Positions 10,901-22,403 of a stretch of DNA of 64,000 nucleotides are shown piece after piece. The translations under genes and the position numbers were made by a program. The number at the start of each line of letters is the position of its first letter. Within the stretch, counting starts at the first letter, position 1. The notes beneath the pieces are model-generated. The model was not told the DNA's origin, made no database searches, and saw nothing but the letters and a program-made list of their open reading frames with translations. Source of the DNA: Paraphysoderma sedebokerense (taxonomy: Eukaryota > Blastocladiomycota > Physodermatomycetes > Physodermatales > Physodermataceae); the NCBI GenBank assembly GCA_025602915.1, contig JAHLJZ010000011.1, positions 434,001 through 498,000 on the forward strand, written 5' to 3'.

Positions 10901-13900
10901 CTCTCGACACCTTGTCAAACCATACGTGGAACCCATTCTTGCCGTACTGTTACCCAAAGCACGAGACCCGTCACCCGGCGTTGCCTCTTCAGTTCTTACT
11001 GCACTTGGATACTTGTCCCAGGTCTCTGGCGATGACCTCATCCCGCATTTAGACGAATTATTGCCTCTGATAATCGAAACACTGCATGATCAATCTAGCA
11101 ATGCTAAACGAGAAGCTGCATTGAAAGCTGCAGGAATGATTGCTATCGCCACTGGTGATGTAATTGAACCATATATCAGATACCCAGGCCTATTGAATGT
11201 TATTATTAGTATTCTCAAAACGGAGACAAGTCCTAGCATTAGAAAAGAGACTGTTAAACTATTGGGTATTATGGGTGCTTTAGATCCTTATCGGCACAAG
11301 GTCAGTTAAACGTATTGGTATTTCTTCCAAGTAACATTTTAAAGACATTCATTGACACTTGCGAACTCGAATAGCAAATGGTGATGACTAAATCCGACGA
11401 ACCATCATCTGTCGATTCTCCTACCACTGATCTCGATCCATCCACTATGATGATGATGGGTATCGGGCCTTCTCATGATGACTATTACCCTACCGTTGCA
11501 ATTAATAGTTTAATGAAGATCCTGAGGGATCAGAGTTTAAACGTCCATCACACAAGCGTTATTCAAGCAGTAATGTACATATTCAAGGTGTTGGGCGTGA
11601 AAAGTGTACCCTTTTTGGGGCAGGTTTGTTTGAATATTATTTCAATATTGCCTATAATTCGGCAGATGTATTAACTGCTCTCAAATATCATCAGATAATG
11701 ACGCCATTTCTCAGCATGATGCGAACTTGTCCCTCTGGGATGTTAGAGTTTCACTTTCAACAACTCTCGTTATTGGTATCCATTGTCAAAGCACATATTA
11801 AACCATATCTTCCCGACATCTTCTCTCTCATCGAAGAGCACTCTACGCCGCAATCGAATTTTCAGATTCCTCTCGTAAACTTGATTGAATCAGTTGCCAT
11901 CGCCTTGGACGGAGAATTCAAAATTTATCTACCCAAACTGCTACCATTTTTACTTTCAATTTTCGATACCGATCAATCAGACAAACGTTTAACCACAATG
12001 AAAGTCCTACATGCTTTTATAACATTCGGTTCAGGTCTAGAGGAATATCTTCATTTGATTGTTCCTTCAGTGGTGAAGTTATTTGAGCGTATCGATGTTC
12101 CCGTTCATTTAAGGAAAGCCGCAGTCAATACTATTGGGCAGTTGTGTGAGAAAGTCAATTTCACGGATCAAGCCAGCAGAATTATTCATCCGCTCGCAAG
12201 AGTACTGGCATTTCCTCAGCAAGAGTTGAGAATGGCCGTGATGGATACTCTGAGCGCTCTGGTATACCAGCTGGGGACGGACTATGCGATTTTTGTGCCG
12301 ATGATAAACAAGGTTTGTATTCCAATATCTCGTACCATTTCAATTTCGGCTCATTCAGGGACAGCGGACGATAGCATATTTACACTTTTACTTTCCAGAT
12401 TCTGGTCCGAAACAAGATTCAACATCCAGGCTATGATTTATTGGTTAATAAATTATTGAAGAACGAACCCCTGCCACAAGAGTTGAGTTTTGTCGGTGAT
12501 TTGACTTGGTAATATATCATTTTATCTTTGGAATATATATTGTCATCCTTCTAACGCTAATTGTGTCTGCTAATTTGCGTAGGTCAACTGAATCTGGAAG
12601 TGAAGATCCAAATTCCAACTCACCAGATATGAACTCGATGAAAAAGTTGCCTGTCAATCAATTGAATCTGAAAAAAGCATGGGAAGCTTCACAAAAGTCT
12701 ACTAAAGATGACTGGTTAGATTGGCTAAGGCGGTTAAGTGTAGAATTGTTGAAGGAGTCGCCCTCTCATGCACTGAGAGCTTGTGCCAGTTTGGCAGCTG
12801 TGTATTATCCCTTGGCCAGAGAATTGTTCAATGCTGCCTTTGTAAGCTGCTGGACAGGGCTATACGATCAGTTTCAGGTTTGTTGTCGCTACTTTGATAT
12901 TGTGAAAGCATTAGATGTAACAAATTGACGCCTGATAGGATGAGTTGGTCCGTGCTCTGGAAACTGCTTTGATATCGCCAAACATACCACCTGAAGTGCT
13001 TCAAACTCTACTTAATCTTGCGGAATTTATGGAGCATGACGATAAAGCTCTACCTATTGATATCCGAACACTCGGAGCCTACGCCATCAAATGTCAAGCG
13101 TATGCTAAAGCCCTTCATTACAAGGAACTGGAGTTCATCAATGATACTTCTTCCACGAACGCTATCGAAGCTTTGATCAGTATCAATAATTCTTTACAGC
13201 AGCCCGACGCCGCTATCGGTATTTTAACATTTGCCCAACAAAACCATGAAGTTAGCTTAAAAGAAAGCTGGTACATTAAATTGCAACGATGGGAAGACGG
13301 TCTCGCTGCTTATGAAAGGAAACAAAAAGAAGATCCTCAAAATTTTGAAGTCACCATGGGTATAATGAAATGCTTACATCAGTTAGGTGAATGGGAGCGA
13401 TTGTCAAATTTGGGCAAGGCGAAATGGAGCTCGTGTAATGACGAAGAAAAGAAATTGGTCGCTCCGTTAGCTGCAGCGGCTGAATGGGGATTAGGTCAAT
13501 GGGAATGTATGGATGAGTACATCAGTGTGATGAAAACAGAAAGTCCGGATGGATCCTTTTTTAGGGCTATCTTGGCTCTGCATCGTAACCTGTTTGATCA
13601 GGCCGAACATTATATTGATAAAGCGAGGGAGTTGTTGGATACCGAGTTCACTGCCTTAGTTAGCGAAAGTTACAACCGTAGTTATATGTTTGTGTTTTCA
13701 TTGTTTTTTTCTTTGAATCAATATTACGATTATTAACCACTTTGCTTCCCATAGTGTTGTTGTCCGAGTACAGATGTTGGCCGAACTAGAAGAAATCATG
13801 GCGTACAAAAAATTTCACGATCAACCAGAGCGACAAATGGCTATTCGGCGAACTTGGAACAATCGCTTGAAAGGATGCCAGCGCAATGTGGAAGTATGGA

Positions 13901-16900
13901 ACCGAATTCTAAAAGTCAGATCAGTCGTGTTGTCTCCAAGGGAAGATATGGATATGTGGATTAAGTTCACGAGTTTATGTCGAAAGAGCGGGCGATGGAG
14001 ACTTTCTTATAAAACCCTGACAACATTGTTAGGATTCGACCCAGCCCAACATGACACAAACGTACTATACTCTCTCCAAACTTTCATCTCATACCAGCGA
14101 AATGATTTTTTTTACTCATCATATTTTATTCTGTTCTTAGACTTTGATTCAAGCTGCGCCGCCTGTTGTATACGCCTACCTCAAGCATATGTGGGAAACT
14201 GGAGGAAGGGAGCAATCTTTTGCGTTGCTAGGTCAATTCACTCAGCGCTTATCCGAAACACTAGGCGGATCCACGATGCGAGATGGATTATTGTTAGACG
14301 CAGTTCATTTCAAGGGTGAATTAGCCAACCATGCTAGATTGTTAGCACGGTGTTACTTCAAATTGGGTGAATGGCAGATGGCTATCCAAGACGAATGGTC
14401 AGAGGTTTGTTCTCTTTCCTTTTTTTGGCGACTGTCAGGAGACCACTAAATGCTATTTGCCAAATATTAAAATTCTGTGACATGCAGGAGAGTATATCAG
14501 AAATAATTCGAGCGTATCTGCTGGCTACTCATTTTGACAGGAACTGGTATAAAGCATGGCATAGTTGGGCTTTAGCGAATTTCGAAGTGATTTCATTCTA
14601 TGAACGGCACAACGAGCATGTACCCAATCAGATTCTATCCAACCACATTGTTCCTTCTGTTCAAGGTAAAACGATGATGTTGTCAAGCTCAGTAATTTGA
14701 TAGATATTTATGCTCAATGACTTTGTTTCGGTAGGATTCTTCCGATCGATCGCTTTGTCAAGCGGTGACTCCCTCCAAGATACACTTCGTTTGCTGACAT
14801 TATGGTTTAAATACGGACATCAACAAGACGTGAATATGGCTATTAGCGAAGGTTTTAACAACGTACCGATTGATACTTGGCTTCACGTCATTCCTCAGGT
14901 TCGTTTCGTTCTTATTCTTAGCCGTTCCGCCTTCCATAATTAAATCCTTATATCTCTCTTGACAGTTAATCGCACGAATTCACGCGCCGAGTCCACATGT
15001 CCGTCGTACTATACATCAATTGTTGACTGATGTTGGTAAAGAACATCCTCAAGCGTTGATTTATTCACTTATGGTTGCCTCAAAGTCAACCAGTACTGCA
15101 AGGAAGAAGTCGGCTTTGGCGATTTTGGATAAAATGAGAATGCATAGGGCGGCCCTTGTGGAGCAGGTTCTTTTCAATTGTTTCTTTCATGCTTTGTATG
15201 TCGAATGATCAACTGACACTATCATTATTATGTAAAAAGGGATTGTTGGTTAGTCAGGAATTGATTCGAGTGGCAATATTATGGCATGAGATGTGGCATG
15301 AAGGATTGGAAGAAGCCTCACGACAGTTTTTCGGCGAGAATAACGTGGAAGCCATGTTTGCGACACTTGAACCGTTACATCAAATGCTTGAAAAGGTTCT
15401 TTATTTATAATTCTCTATACGCGTTTTAAACAAGTCATTAACTCCATGTCTAAGGGGCCCGAGACTTTACGTGAAATCTCGTTCCACCAGGCGTTTGGTC
15501 GTGATCTGCAAGAAGCCTTGGAATGGTGTCGCAAATATAGGTTGACGTTGGATCGCGAAGACTTAAATCAGGCTTGGGATTTGTATTTCCAGGTGGGGTC
15601 GCTTTCTTTACCTTTAGTCGCTTATTATATCTGTTCACACTTTTGGCGCCATATAGGTTTTCCGACGAATCAACAAGCAACTGCCTCAGTTGACAACTTT
15701 GGAGCTTCAATATGTCTCTCCCAAATTGCTGGCCGCCCGCGACCTTGAATTAGCGGTCCCCGGTAAGTCAAGTGATTTGATGCTGTTATGAATTCGCGGT
15801 GCTCATAAACTCATAGGTTCATACAAATCTGGGGAGCCGATCGTCCGTATCGCCAGCTTTGCCTCTACATTGAGTGTTATTACTTCAAAACAGCGACCCA
15901 GAAAGCTGACAATAAAAGGGAGTGACGGGAAAGACTATCAGTATTTGCTCAAAGGTACTAAAGTAGTGTTCCGTCTTGGAGGGACACAGTAAACCTAACA
16001 TTATTGCTCTGCAAATAGGTCACGAAGATTTGCGACAAGATGAGAGAGTCATGCAGCTGTTCGGCTTGGTCAATAATCTTCTGGGGACAGATCCTGAAAC
16101 ATTCAAGAGTCATCTAAATATTCAGCGTTACCCAGTAATCCCACTTTCACCTAATTCCGGGCTTATTGGTTGGGTACCACATTGTGATACTCTGCATGCC
16201 CTAATCAAAGATTTCAGGGAATCGAGGAAAATTCTATTGAACATCGAGCATCGTCTTATGTTGCAGATGGCGCCGGATTATGATAATTTAACTCTAATGC
16301 AGAAAATTGAAGTATTTGAATACGCTTTAGAAAATACAACCGGACAAGATCTTTATAAAGTGCTGTGGCTGAAAAGCAGAAGCTCAGAGGTTTGTGTCAA
16401 TTATCTGGACAACGTAGCATTCAGAGATGAACCTGACAGGAGAATTTCAAGGCTTGGCTGGATCGAAGAACAAACTATACTCGTTCATTGGCAGTAATGT
16501 CAATGGTGGGTTACGTTTTAGGTTTGGGAGATCGGCATCCGTCTAATCTTATGTTGGATCGATACACTGGTAAAGTTATCCACATCGACTTTGGCGATTG
16601 TTTTGAGGTGTGTTCTCTGCCTTTTGTATCGTTATATTTCTTTCAATCCAGCTGACGTGAGAATTCCTAGGTCGCTATGCACCGAGAGAAATTCCCCGAA
16701 AGAATTCCTTTCAGATTGACAAGAATGCTCATTAATGCGATGGAGGTCAGCGGAATTGAGGGTAGTTTCCGTATTACTTGCGAAAACGTGATGAGAGTGT
16801 TGCGAGAAAATAAGGACAGTTTAATGGCCGTTTTGGAAGCATTCGTGTATGATCCATTGATTAATTGGCGTTTAATGACAAACGCCAGTCCTCGGCAAGG

Positions 16901-17547
16901 TTTGTTCAAAAGTTTCAAAAATTTTGAACGTTCCTTAGAGCTGACTCCATTTCTATTCCCTTGTCTTTAACAGATAAGCAAGGCAAGAAAATCGACAGCG
17001 GTAGGTTTCATTTATTGTAATGGATGTTGCCCAACAAGTTCTAATTGCAATGTACTTAACTTTTCAGAACTATTGGAAGAAGGTCATAAAGCCTTTACCG
17101 CGGCTAAAAAACTGCAACGTGATGAAAACGATATACTTCCAGGTTTGACGTCTTTCTTTGTAGCTTTGTACCCGAATGCTGTAGTAACTCCGTTTCACTA
17201 TCAGAGGAAGATCAGTCCTTCAATAAACCTGAAGCTTTAAATTCACGAGCTGTGAATGTCATCAATCGGGTTTCGAATAAACTGACAGGTGCCCACCCTT
17301 CATTTTTGCTGCAGCTGCAATGGTACAGAGAGAGTAGGTTTTAACAGACGGCTGATTTCTTCTAGGTCGTGACTTCAAACCGAACTCCGTGCTCGACGTA
17401 CCGCAACAGGTCGATAGGTTAATTTTGCAAGCGACATCATTAGAGAATTTATGTCAGTGTTACATCGGATGGTAATTGTATACTCGTTACTTAATTCTGC
17501 ATGTGCCCTTGTTAATCGTTTCTTTATATAGGTGCGCATTCTGGTAG
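7998..17547 (+). CDS. TOR1: TOR serine/threonine kinase (PIKK family)
   Basis: This is the catalytic subunit of TOR complexes, which couples nutrients to growth. The ATG at 7998 opens a short N-terminus ([20 protein letters not shown]) joined by an intron at 8060-8146 to the conserved [12 protein letters not shown] block, so the start is well supported. Then follow HEAT repeats (8.2-12.5 kb), the FAT domain (12.9-15 kb), the FRB domain (about 15.25-15.7 kb: [17 protein letters not shown] and later [13 protein letters not shown]), the kinase domain ([42 protein letters not shown]) and FATC ([14 protein letters not shown], stop at 17545). The final Trp and the FRB Ser used by FKBP-rapamycin are kept. 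I count about 27 short introns and about 2,500 residues. One intron, 16391-16452, splits SSE and AWLDRR in the kinase domain. It lies between GIL1 and GIL2/GIL3. Confidence 0.96.
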
Positions 17548-17799
17548 TCCGATCGTCGCAGCTTTGGATTATTTGATAGACGTGGGGCAAAAATGACTTT
17601 AAGACTCAACAAGTGATTGGCTTTAGGTAGCATATATGGCACTGTATTTATTGTAATCATTAATTATATGCATATGTTTTCAGATTAAATCGTCTTGGTA
17701 TTATCAAAACACTCAAAACAAAATATATCCAATAAATCATGATTACGTATTCCTACTATAAATGCCGATGAAGTTCTCGAGATCCGAAAATTAGTAGTA

Positions 17800-18078
17800 T
17801 TACAATTCCTTGTTAGTCAGTGCCTCTCCTTCTGGGGTACGAGGCAGGAATGCGAGTCCAACCCCCACTGCAGAAAGAATTCCTGTATTTGCAAATGATA
17901 GTTAGAAACAAAACCTGCGTGACTTTGAAACCTGTCTGAGGGACGTACCAGTAACCATTTCTGCACTCGCTGCTACGACGGAGATTGGGTTGATCGGGTT
18001 AGCAATTATCTTTCCCACTCCGGTGGCAACGCTGGAAAGGATTCCACCGACTAAGTATCCGATATCGATGCTGGCCAT
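17800..18078 (-). CDS. GIL2: short single-module GIL protein
   Basis: Two exons (18078 down to 17949, 130 bases; 17882 down to 17800) give 70 residues. The protein starts MASIDIGYLVGGILSSV, runs through TGVGKIIANPI to EMVTGILSAVGVGLAF and ends in a short polar tail (TPEGEALTNKEL). It matches the layout of one GIL1 module: GIL-x2-V-x2-GV-x2-I-(I/V)-ANP, a spacer, MV, then a second GIL-x-AV-x2-GL. Unlike GIL1 it has no signal peptide or Pro-rich linker. The intron (66 bases, phase 1) falls just before the second GIL, exactly as in GIL3, whose first exon is also 130 bases. A TATA box lies 81 bases upstream. Its 3' end faces the 3' end of TOR about 250 bases away. Function is unknown. Confidence 0.65.
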
Positions 18079-18158
18079 TTTTTAATTATGTTTGAAGTAT
18101 TTGAGAATTCGTGACTCTGATGAATTATATTAATGGCAATTGTGGGTATTGGTGTGCA

Positions 18159-18165
18159 TTTTATA
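18159..18165 (-). promoter_or_regulatory. TATA box of GIL2
   Basis: TATAAAA on the minus strand, 81 bases before the GIL2 start codon. Confidence 0.5.
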
Positions 18166-19051
18166 CCTGCTGGCCTGGTCAAGGAATTCTCGGTTGATCA
18201 ATTTTCACGGACAAAATTGCGGAAATACGTGGCTTGCGTGGTTCATCCCAAATAAGGAGCCTTTAATGATGTGGAGTAAAGCAGCAACCCATACGTCTGA
18301 AATAATTGAGGCTTTCAAGAAAAATCATGTGAATTGGCTCAATTTGGCTATTTCAGACGGATATGCTCAAGTCATATACCAGTCATAATCCTTTAGATGC
18401 AGCGCGCTTTTGGCTGAATAGTTTCTTAATCTAATGCATAGACTAATCCCTTTGTAACTGGGCCTAGTTATGAATATTACTGTCGTATGGAGAGTCGGGC
18501 TAACTTGTATCACCGATGGTGCGCCCACATTTCTGAAATGTCTGTTAAAGTACTTCAATATAATTTTCTGCTTTCAACCACTTGGAAGCAGGCCAGCAGT
18601 CAATGCAAGTGCCAATTTCCACCGTATCTTGTTTAGATAACTCTTAAACCCAATATAAGAAGGTCAGGATCTACTACTGCAATACTAAGGACGCCTGATT
18701 AAAATGCGGCACGGGCGGGAACATTAGTTATTCAGTGACTAGAGTGGTCTCTTCAATGCTTAATTTCTTGTCAGAGAGATATCACGACTCAGGAGCAAAA
18801 GAGGCATACGGACAAGAGAGTGATCATAATAAAATCAGATAGAGTTGACAGCTACAGGTTTTGATAGCTCACTACAGTACGATCTCCATTGAGTTACAGT
18901 AAACGTCATATTACATTTTAAAACTTCCTTCGCCACTAGGTTGCCGCGGCAACGGTATCCTATTTACCAGTTTAAGTAGCATTTTATGTATGGTACGTCG
19001 GTCGTATCAATGAATTGACTCGTATAATAATTCTCTTCAACCCCTTTGAAA
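18166..19051. other. Intergenic region between GIL3 and GIL2
   Basis: No supported gene. AT-rich, with scattered short ORFs lacking family signal. It holds one striking 14-base palindrome, listed separately at 18940-18953. Confidence 0.5.
18940..18953. promoter_or_regulatory. Perfect RFX-type X-box palindrome
   Basis: GTTGCCGCGGCAAC is a perfect inverted repeat matching the RFX/Crt1 X-box form GTNRCC-N2-RGYAAC. It lies between GIL3 and GIL2, about 860 bases upstream of GIL2 and 110 bases downstream of GIL3. Function is inferred from motif form only. Confidence 0.4.
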
Positions 19052-19490
19052 TCATGCTATCCTTCGTTGGGATAATCGGTTCATAATCACTTGCTGATTC
19101 CCTCCAATGCCCTGCCTCATCACAATACTTTTCCTCTTCGACATAACTTCTGAAGTGTTCGAATAGCCAAATTCTAGACCTAAAAATTTAGCGAAGATTG
19201 ATGACGAACTTCTTTCACAGACGTCTTCATCCTTATATGCGTCCTTAGGCGGTATCGGACACATCATCAAACCTTTCTGAACTGATTTTAATATACCTAC
19301 AGGAATACTTGTCAGTGACTCGCAATATATCTTGTCGTGACAGTGTGGTAATGTCTTTACCATCAACCATTTCTGTTACTGCAATTAATATCACCACCGG
19401 TCGATAAAAATTCACAATAATCTTTTGAACACCAGTCGACACCGCAGTTAAAATCCCGGAGGTAATTATTCCTATGTTAATCATTGCCAT
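19052..19490 (-). CDS. GIL3: diverged single-module GIL protein with extended tail
   Basis: Exon 1 (19490 down to 19361, 130 bases) reads MAMINIGIITSGILTAV, then TGVQKIIVN and TEMVD. Exon 2 (19296 down to 19052) begins GILKSVQKGL. The start, the module layout, the exon 1 length, the phase 1 intron position and the intron size (64 bases) all match GIL2, so the two are paralogues from a local duplication. GIL3 has diverged: the ANP motif is lost, and the second exon runs on for about 70 extra polar residues ending LSQRRIA, perhaps because an ancestral stop was lost. It may be a decaying copy or one with a new tail. Total 124 residues. I see no good TATA box at a normal distance. Confidence 0.5.
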
Positions 19491-20109
19491 GGTGTTCGAT
19501 ATTTTGCATCCTTTTATCCTAGATGTACTGGGAAGAGAAGGAAGGCTTTGGTATGACTTCGTAAACCGTCAATGCTGGGCTGACGAGCGAAATGCCCTGG
19601 CGCTTGTGGCTTGCGCGGATTATAATGAATCCAGTCGGAGCCACTGCATCATAAAAACAAGATATATTAACTTATTAACTTTGTCTGAAGAGATTATGGG
19701 TAGTAAAAGGATTTAGTATAACATAAATGATATCATATTCTGATAAGTTTTAGTACGGTTCACGTTATCCTTAATACTACGTACAAAATTATATCGGAAA
19801 TTGTTAGTTTTGATTTTCAGAAATGCGGGATTTCCGTTGTGAAGGCGCCATGATAATTGCGAGAGCCTTCATGCAGTTTCGATAATTTTCCAACCGAGGC
19901 TTTTTTAAAGGCAGTTAGATTATGATTTGTGAATTGTTATTGCTGATATAATGTTTTCGTATTGAGTTTGCTAGCTTTGAGTGATGCATGGCCGAATCTC
20001 CACAGTCGACCGTACACGTGACTACAGCAAAACAAAGGAGACATCGCAAGATCATAATTAGTGGATGAGACTGGTTTCCGTCGATTATAATCCATCGTAT
20101 ATATAAATA
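19491..20109. other. Intergenic region between GIL3 and the A49 gene
   Basis: Likely divergent promoter region. It carries a CACGTGA element at 20015-20021. No coding sequence is supported. Confidence 0.5.
20015..20021 (+). promoter_or_regulatory. CACGTGA element upstream of A49
   Basis: The local sequence GTACACGTGACT lies 89 bases before the A49 start codon. It is one of seven CACGTGA sites in the window. Confidence 0.45.
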
Positions 20110-21866
20110 ATGTCACCGTTCATGGAATTGCAGTCTCCATCTCAGAATACCCCTATGAAGAAACGAAAACGTGAGCATTCACCAAATCGCGCTTCCTCGG
20201 ATCTCGCATCTGTTACATTTTCGGCAGAGTCGATTGATGAACGTCCCAAGGATTCCCCATATTTACGTATGACTCATCATCCTTGTCTTGTAATTATAGT
20301 AGCTTCTGAAGTTAACTTTAACTTGCGTTACAGTGACTTTCCCCGGTGTTCAACCTCCTCTTGATACAACGTACCAAGTGTATAAAAACTCCTCTTCCAC
20401 AATTCGCAAGATGAAACAGAGGATTGTCTCTGCTTCTTTATCGAATCCGATTGTACAGTTTACAGGATCCAATTTTGGCAACAATTCCACGCCCAATTTA
20501 CACTCCCGCTACCTCATCGGCCTCTACTCAAAGTCTTCGTCAGAATTAACTTTCCAAGAAGCACCAATAATCAATATGACGAGAACAGTTCGCTCGCTGA
20601 AAGAAGCAGAAGCTACTATTGTTGACAAATCGAAGATTATAGCCAGTAGGAATTCGCTTGGTGAATCGTTCGGAACCAAGAAAGTCAAGCAAAAGATTCG
20701 CGCTATCGAAAAGAATAAGATCGATTCTAACGCTTTGGAAGCCGCCAGTGGAGAAATCCAGTCAACAATTGATGTTGGAGCCACAAATAAGCCTTCTAAA
20801 GGTATGTAATTACTTGATTGTATGTCAGTTGATGTGGCTCTCATGTCTGTCGTATCTGTAGACGAACTGGAAATCGAAATGGCCGAAGATTCAATTATCC
20901 CTCCTCACGATACCGAGACGACCGACGTGGCTTCCATCTATAGCTACAATGATATCATTGCCAAGGAGGAGTATAGTGCTCTGAATGTGAAAGTGATTCT
21001 GAAAGTTAAAAATAGCACTGAGTTGAAAGAATTGCTGGGACAGAAGTATGGCTTGCATTTTTCTGTTATTTTACTCGTTTTGTTCTGAATTAAATGTATA
21101 CCGTTGGACGTCTATTTTTACAGAACATCCGAGTACGTTCTTGCACACCTTAATGCGATTCTCGCCACAACGTCACGAGACAAAAATCGAACCAAAACGT
21201 TACTTTACGTACATTATCTTTATCAATTATACAAACTGCCGCAGCGATCACTGAAAGACCCAGGTGCGATTTCTCGGGCGATAGCAAGTAATGGTATAGA
21301 AGTACCGAATGTTATTGCGAATATATGGTGTCAAAGATTCGCGGTCAAGACAGAGGCAGGAGCAGGAAATATAAAGTACGTTTGGACGAACAAATCGAAA
21401 GAAAAAGTTTTATTGTATATGCTAGTATTGTGCTTGATGTTGGATAATTACAGTCTGGAATTGAGCATGTTGACGAAAGATCTTGGTTTGTCAATGTCGA
21501 AGTGAGTGATCCCTTCTTTTTTTTTTTTGTTGAATCAATCTATTTCCTGAACTTTCTTTGCCATAACGTCCACGTCGTGTGTGTATTTAACTGACTAACT
21601 TACCGAATTCTCAGGTTGACGCTTTACCTTCGTACGCTTGGCTGTTCCATCGATGCTATCACCAAAGCCGAAAAAGAAGCAATGGGATTATCAGATTATG
21701 ATTCGAAATCGTACAAGAAGGCGGTACTGAAAGCACCATTTAAAGAATTCAAAGTTGGAATTGGTAAGTGACAGATTATCGTCATTCGTTATTACTGAAA
21801 TACCATTATTCACAGTCGTTTATCTAATCTTATAATGTTTCTGCTGATTTAGGCAAGAAGAAGTAA
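20110..21866 (+). CDS. RPA49: RNA polymerase I subunit A49
   Basis: This is the A49-like subunit of RNA polymerase I, which with A34.5 forms the TFIIF-like module used in rRNA gene initiation and elongation. A Lys/Arg-rich N-terminus (MKKRKREHSP) precedes the dimerisation domain (RYLIGLYSKSSSELTFQEAP, then INMTRTVRSL). An acidic linker and the tandem winged-helix domain follow (EYVLAHLNAIL, RTKTLLYVHYLYQLYKLP, MLVLCLMLDNYSLELSML), ending in GIGKKK. About five introns interrupt it (one near 20262-20332, others near 20800, 21045, 21500 and 21765). Length and domain order fit fungal A49. The start at 20110 leaves a short unstructured N-terminus; no other in-frame ATG fits better. Confidence 0.88.
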
Positions 21867-22403
21867 TTTATCGATCAGTGTCATAATCATACTACGGTCT
21901 TAGGCATAATTAGATATATCAATCTCTATAACAAGGAGATCTAATAATATAAAGGACTATTTCCTTTGCCATTATGGCATTTTTCATTGCAGCAGAACAT
22001 ACAATTACATACTATAACGTAGAGCTCATGGAGCAAAAATAAGGTTTGACAACACAGATAAGGACTCGGAATCCCGTCTACTGCGTCGACAGAGACGAGA
22101 TCACTCAAACCTACAGGACTACTACAACTCTGATTGATCATACAAGAACAGCAAATTGTACCGCTAAACTAAACTGAAAAAATCCTTATATGACACAGAA
22201 ATAACATCTAAAGTACAACAAATATTCATAAATATATCATAGCAAGCCTATTTCAGAAATCGTTCTATCCTTTTACTATGCTACCATCTCATTTTTCTTC
22301 GCGACAATCCGCGTAATTAATTAGTATAGTCTTGTGCTGAGCACTAATATGTAATAACCATATCAGGTTAATGATTGAAGAGTAATGTTGTGATTAAATA
22401 TCA
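21867..22403. other. Convergent 3' intergenic region
   Basis: Lies between the ends of the A49 gene and the kinase gene. AT-rich; no gene is seen. Confidence 0.55.

Noticed and set aside
19502-19512. TATA-like GATAAAAGG upstream of GIL3
   Set aside because: It lies only about 20 bases before the start codon, too close for a normal core promoter.
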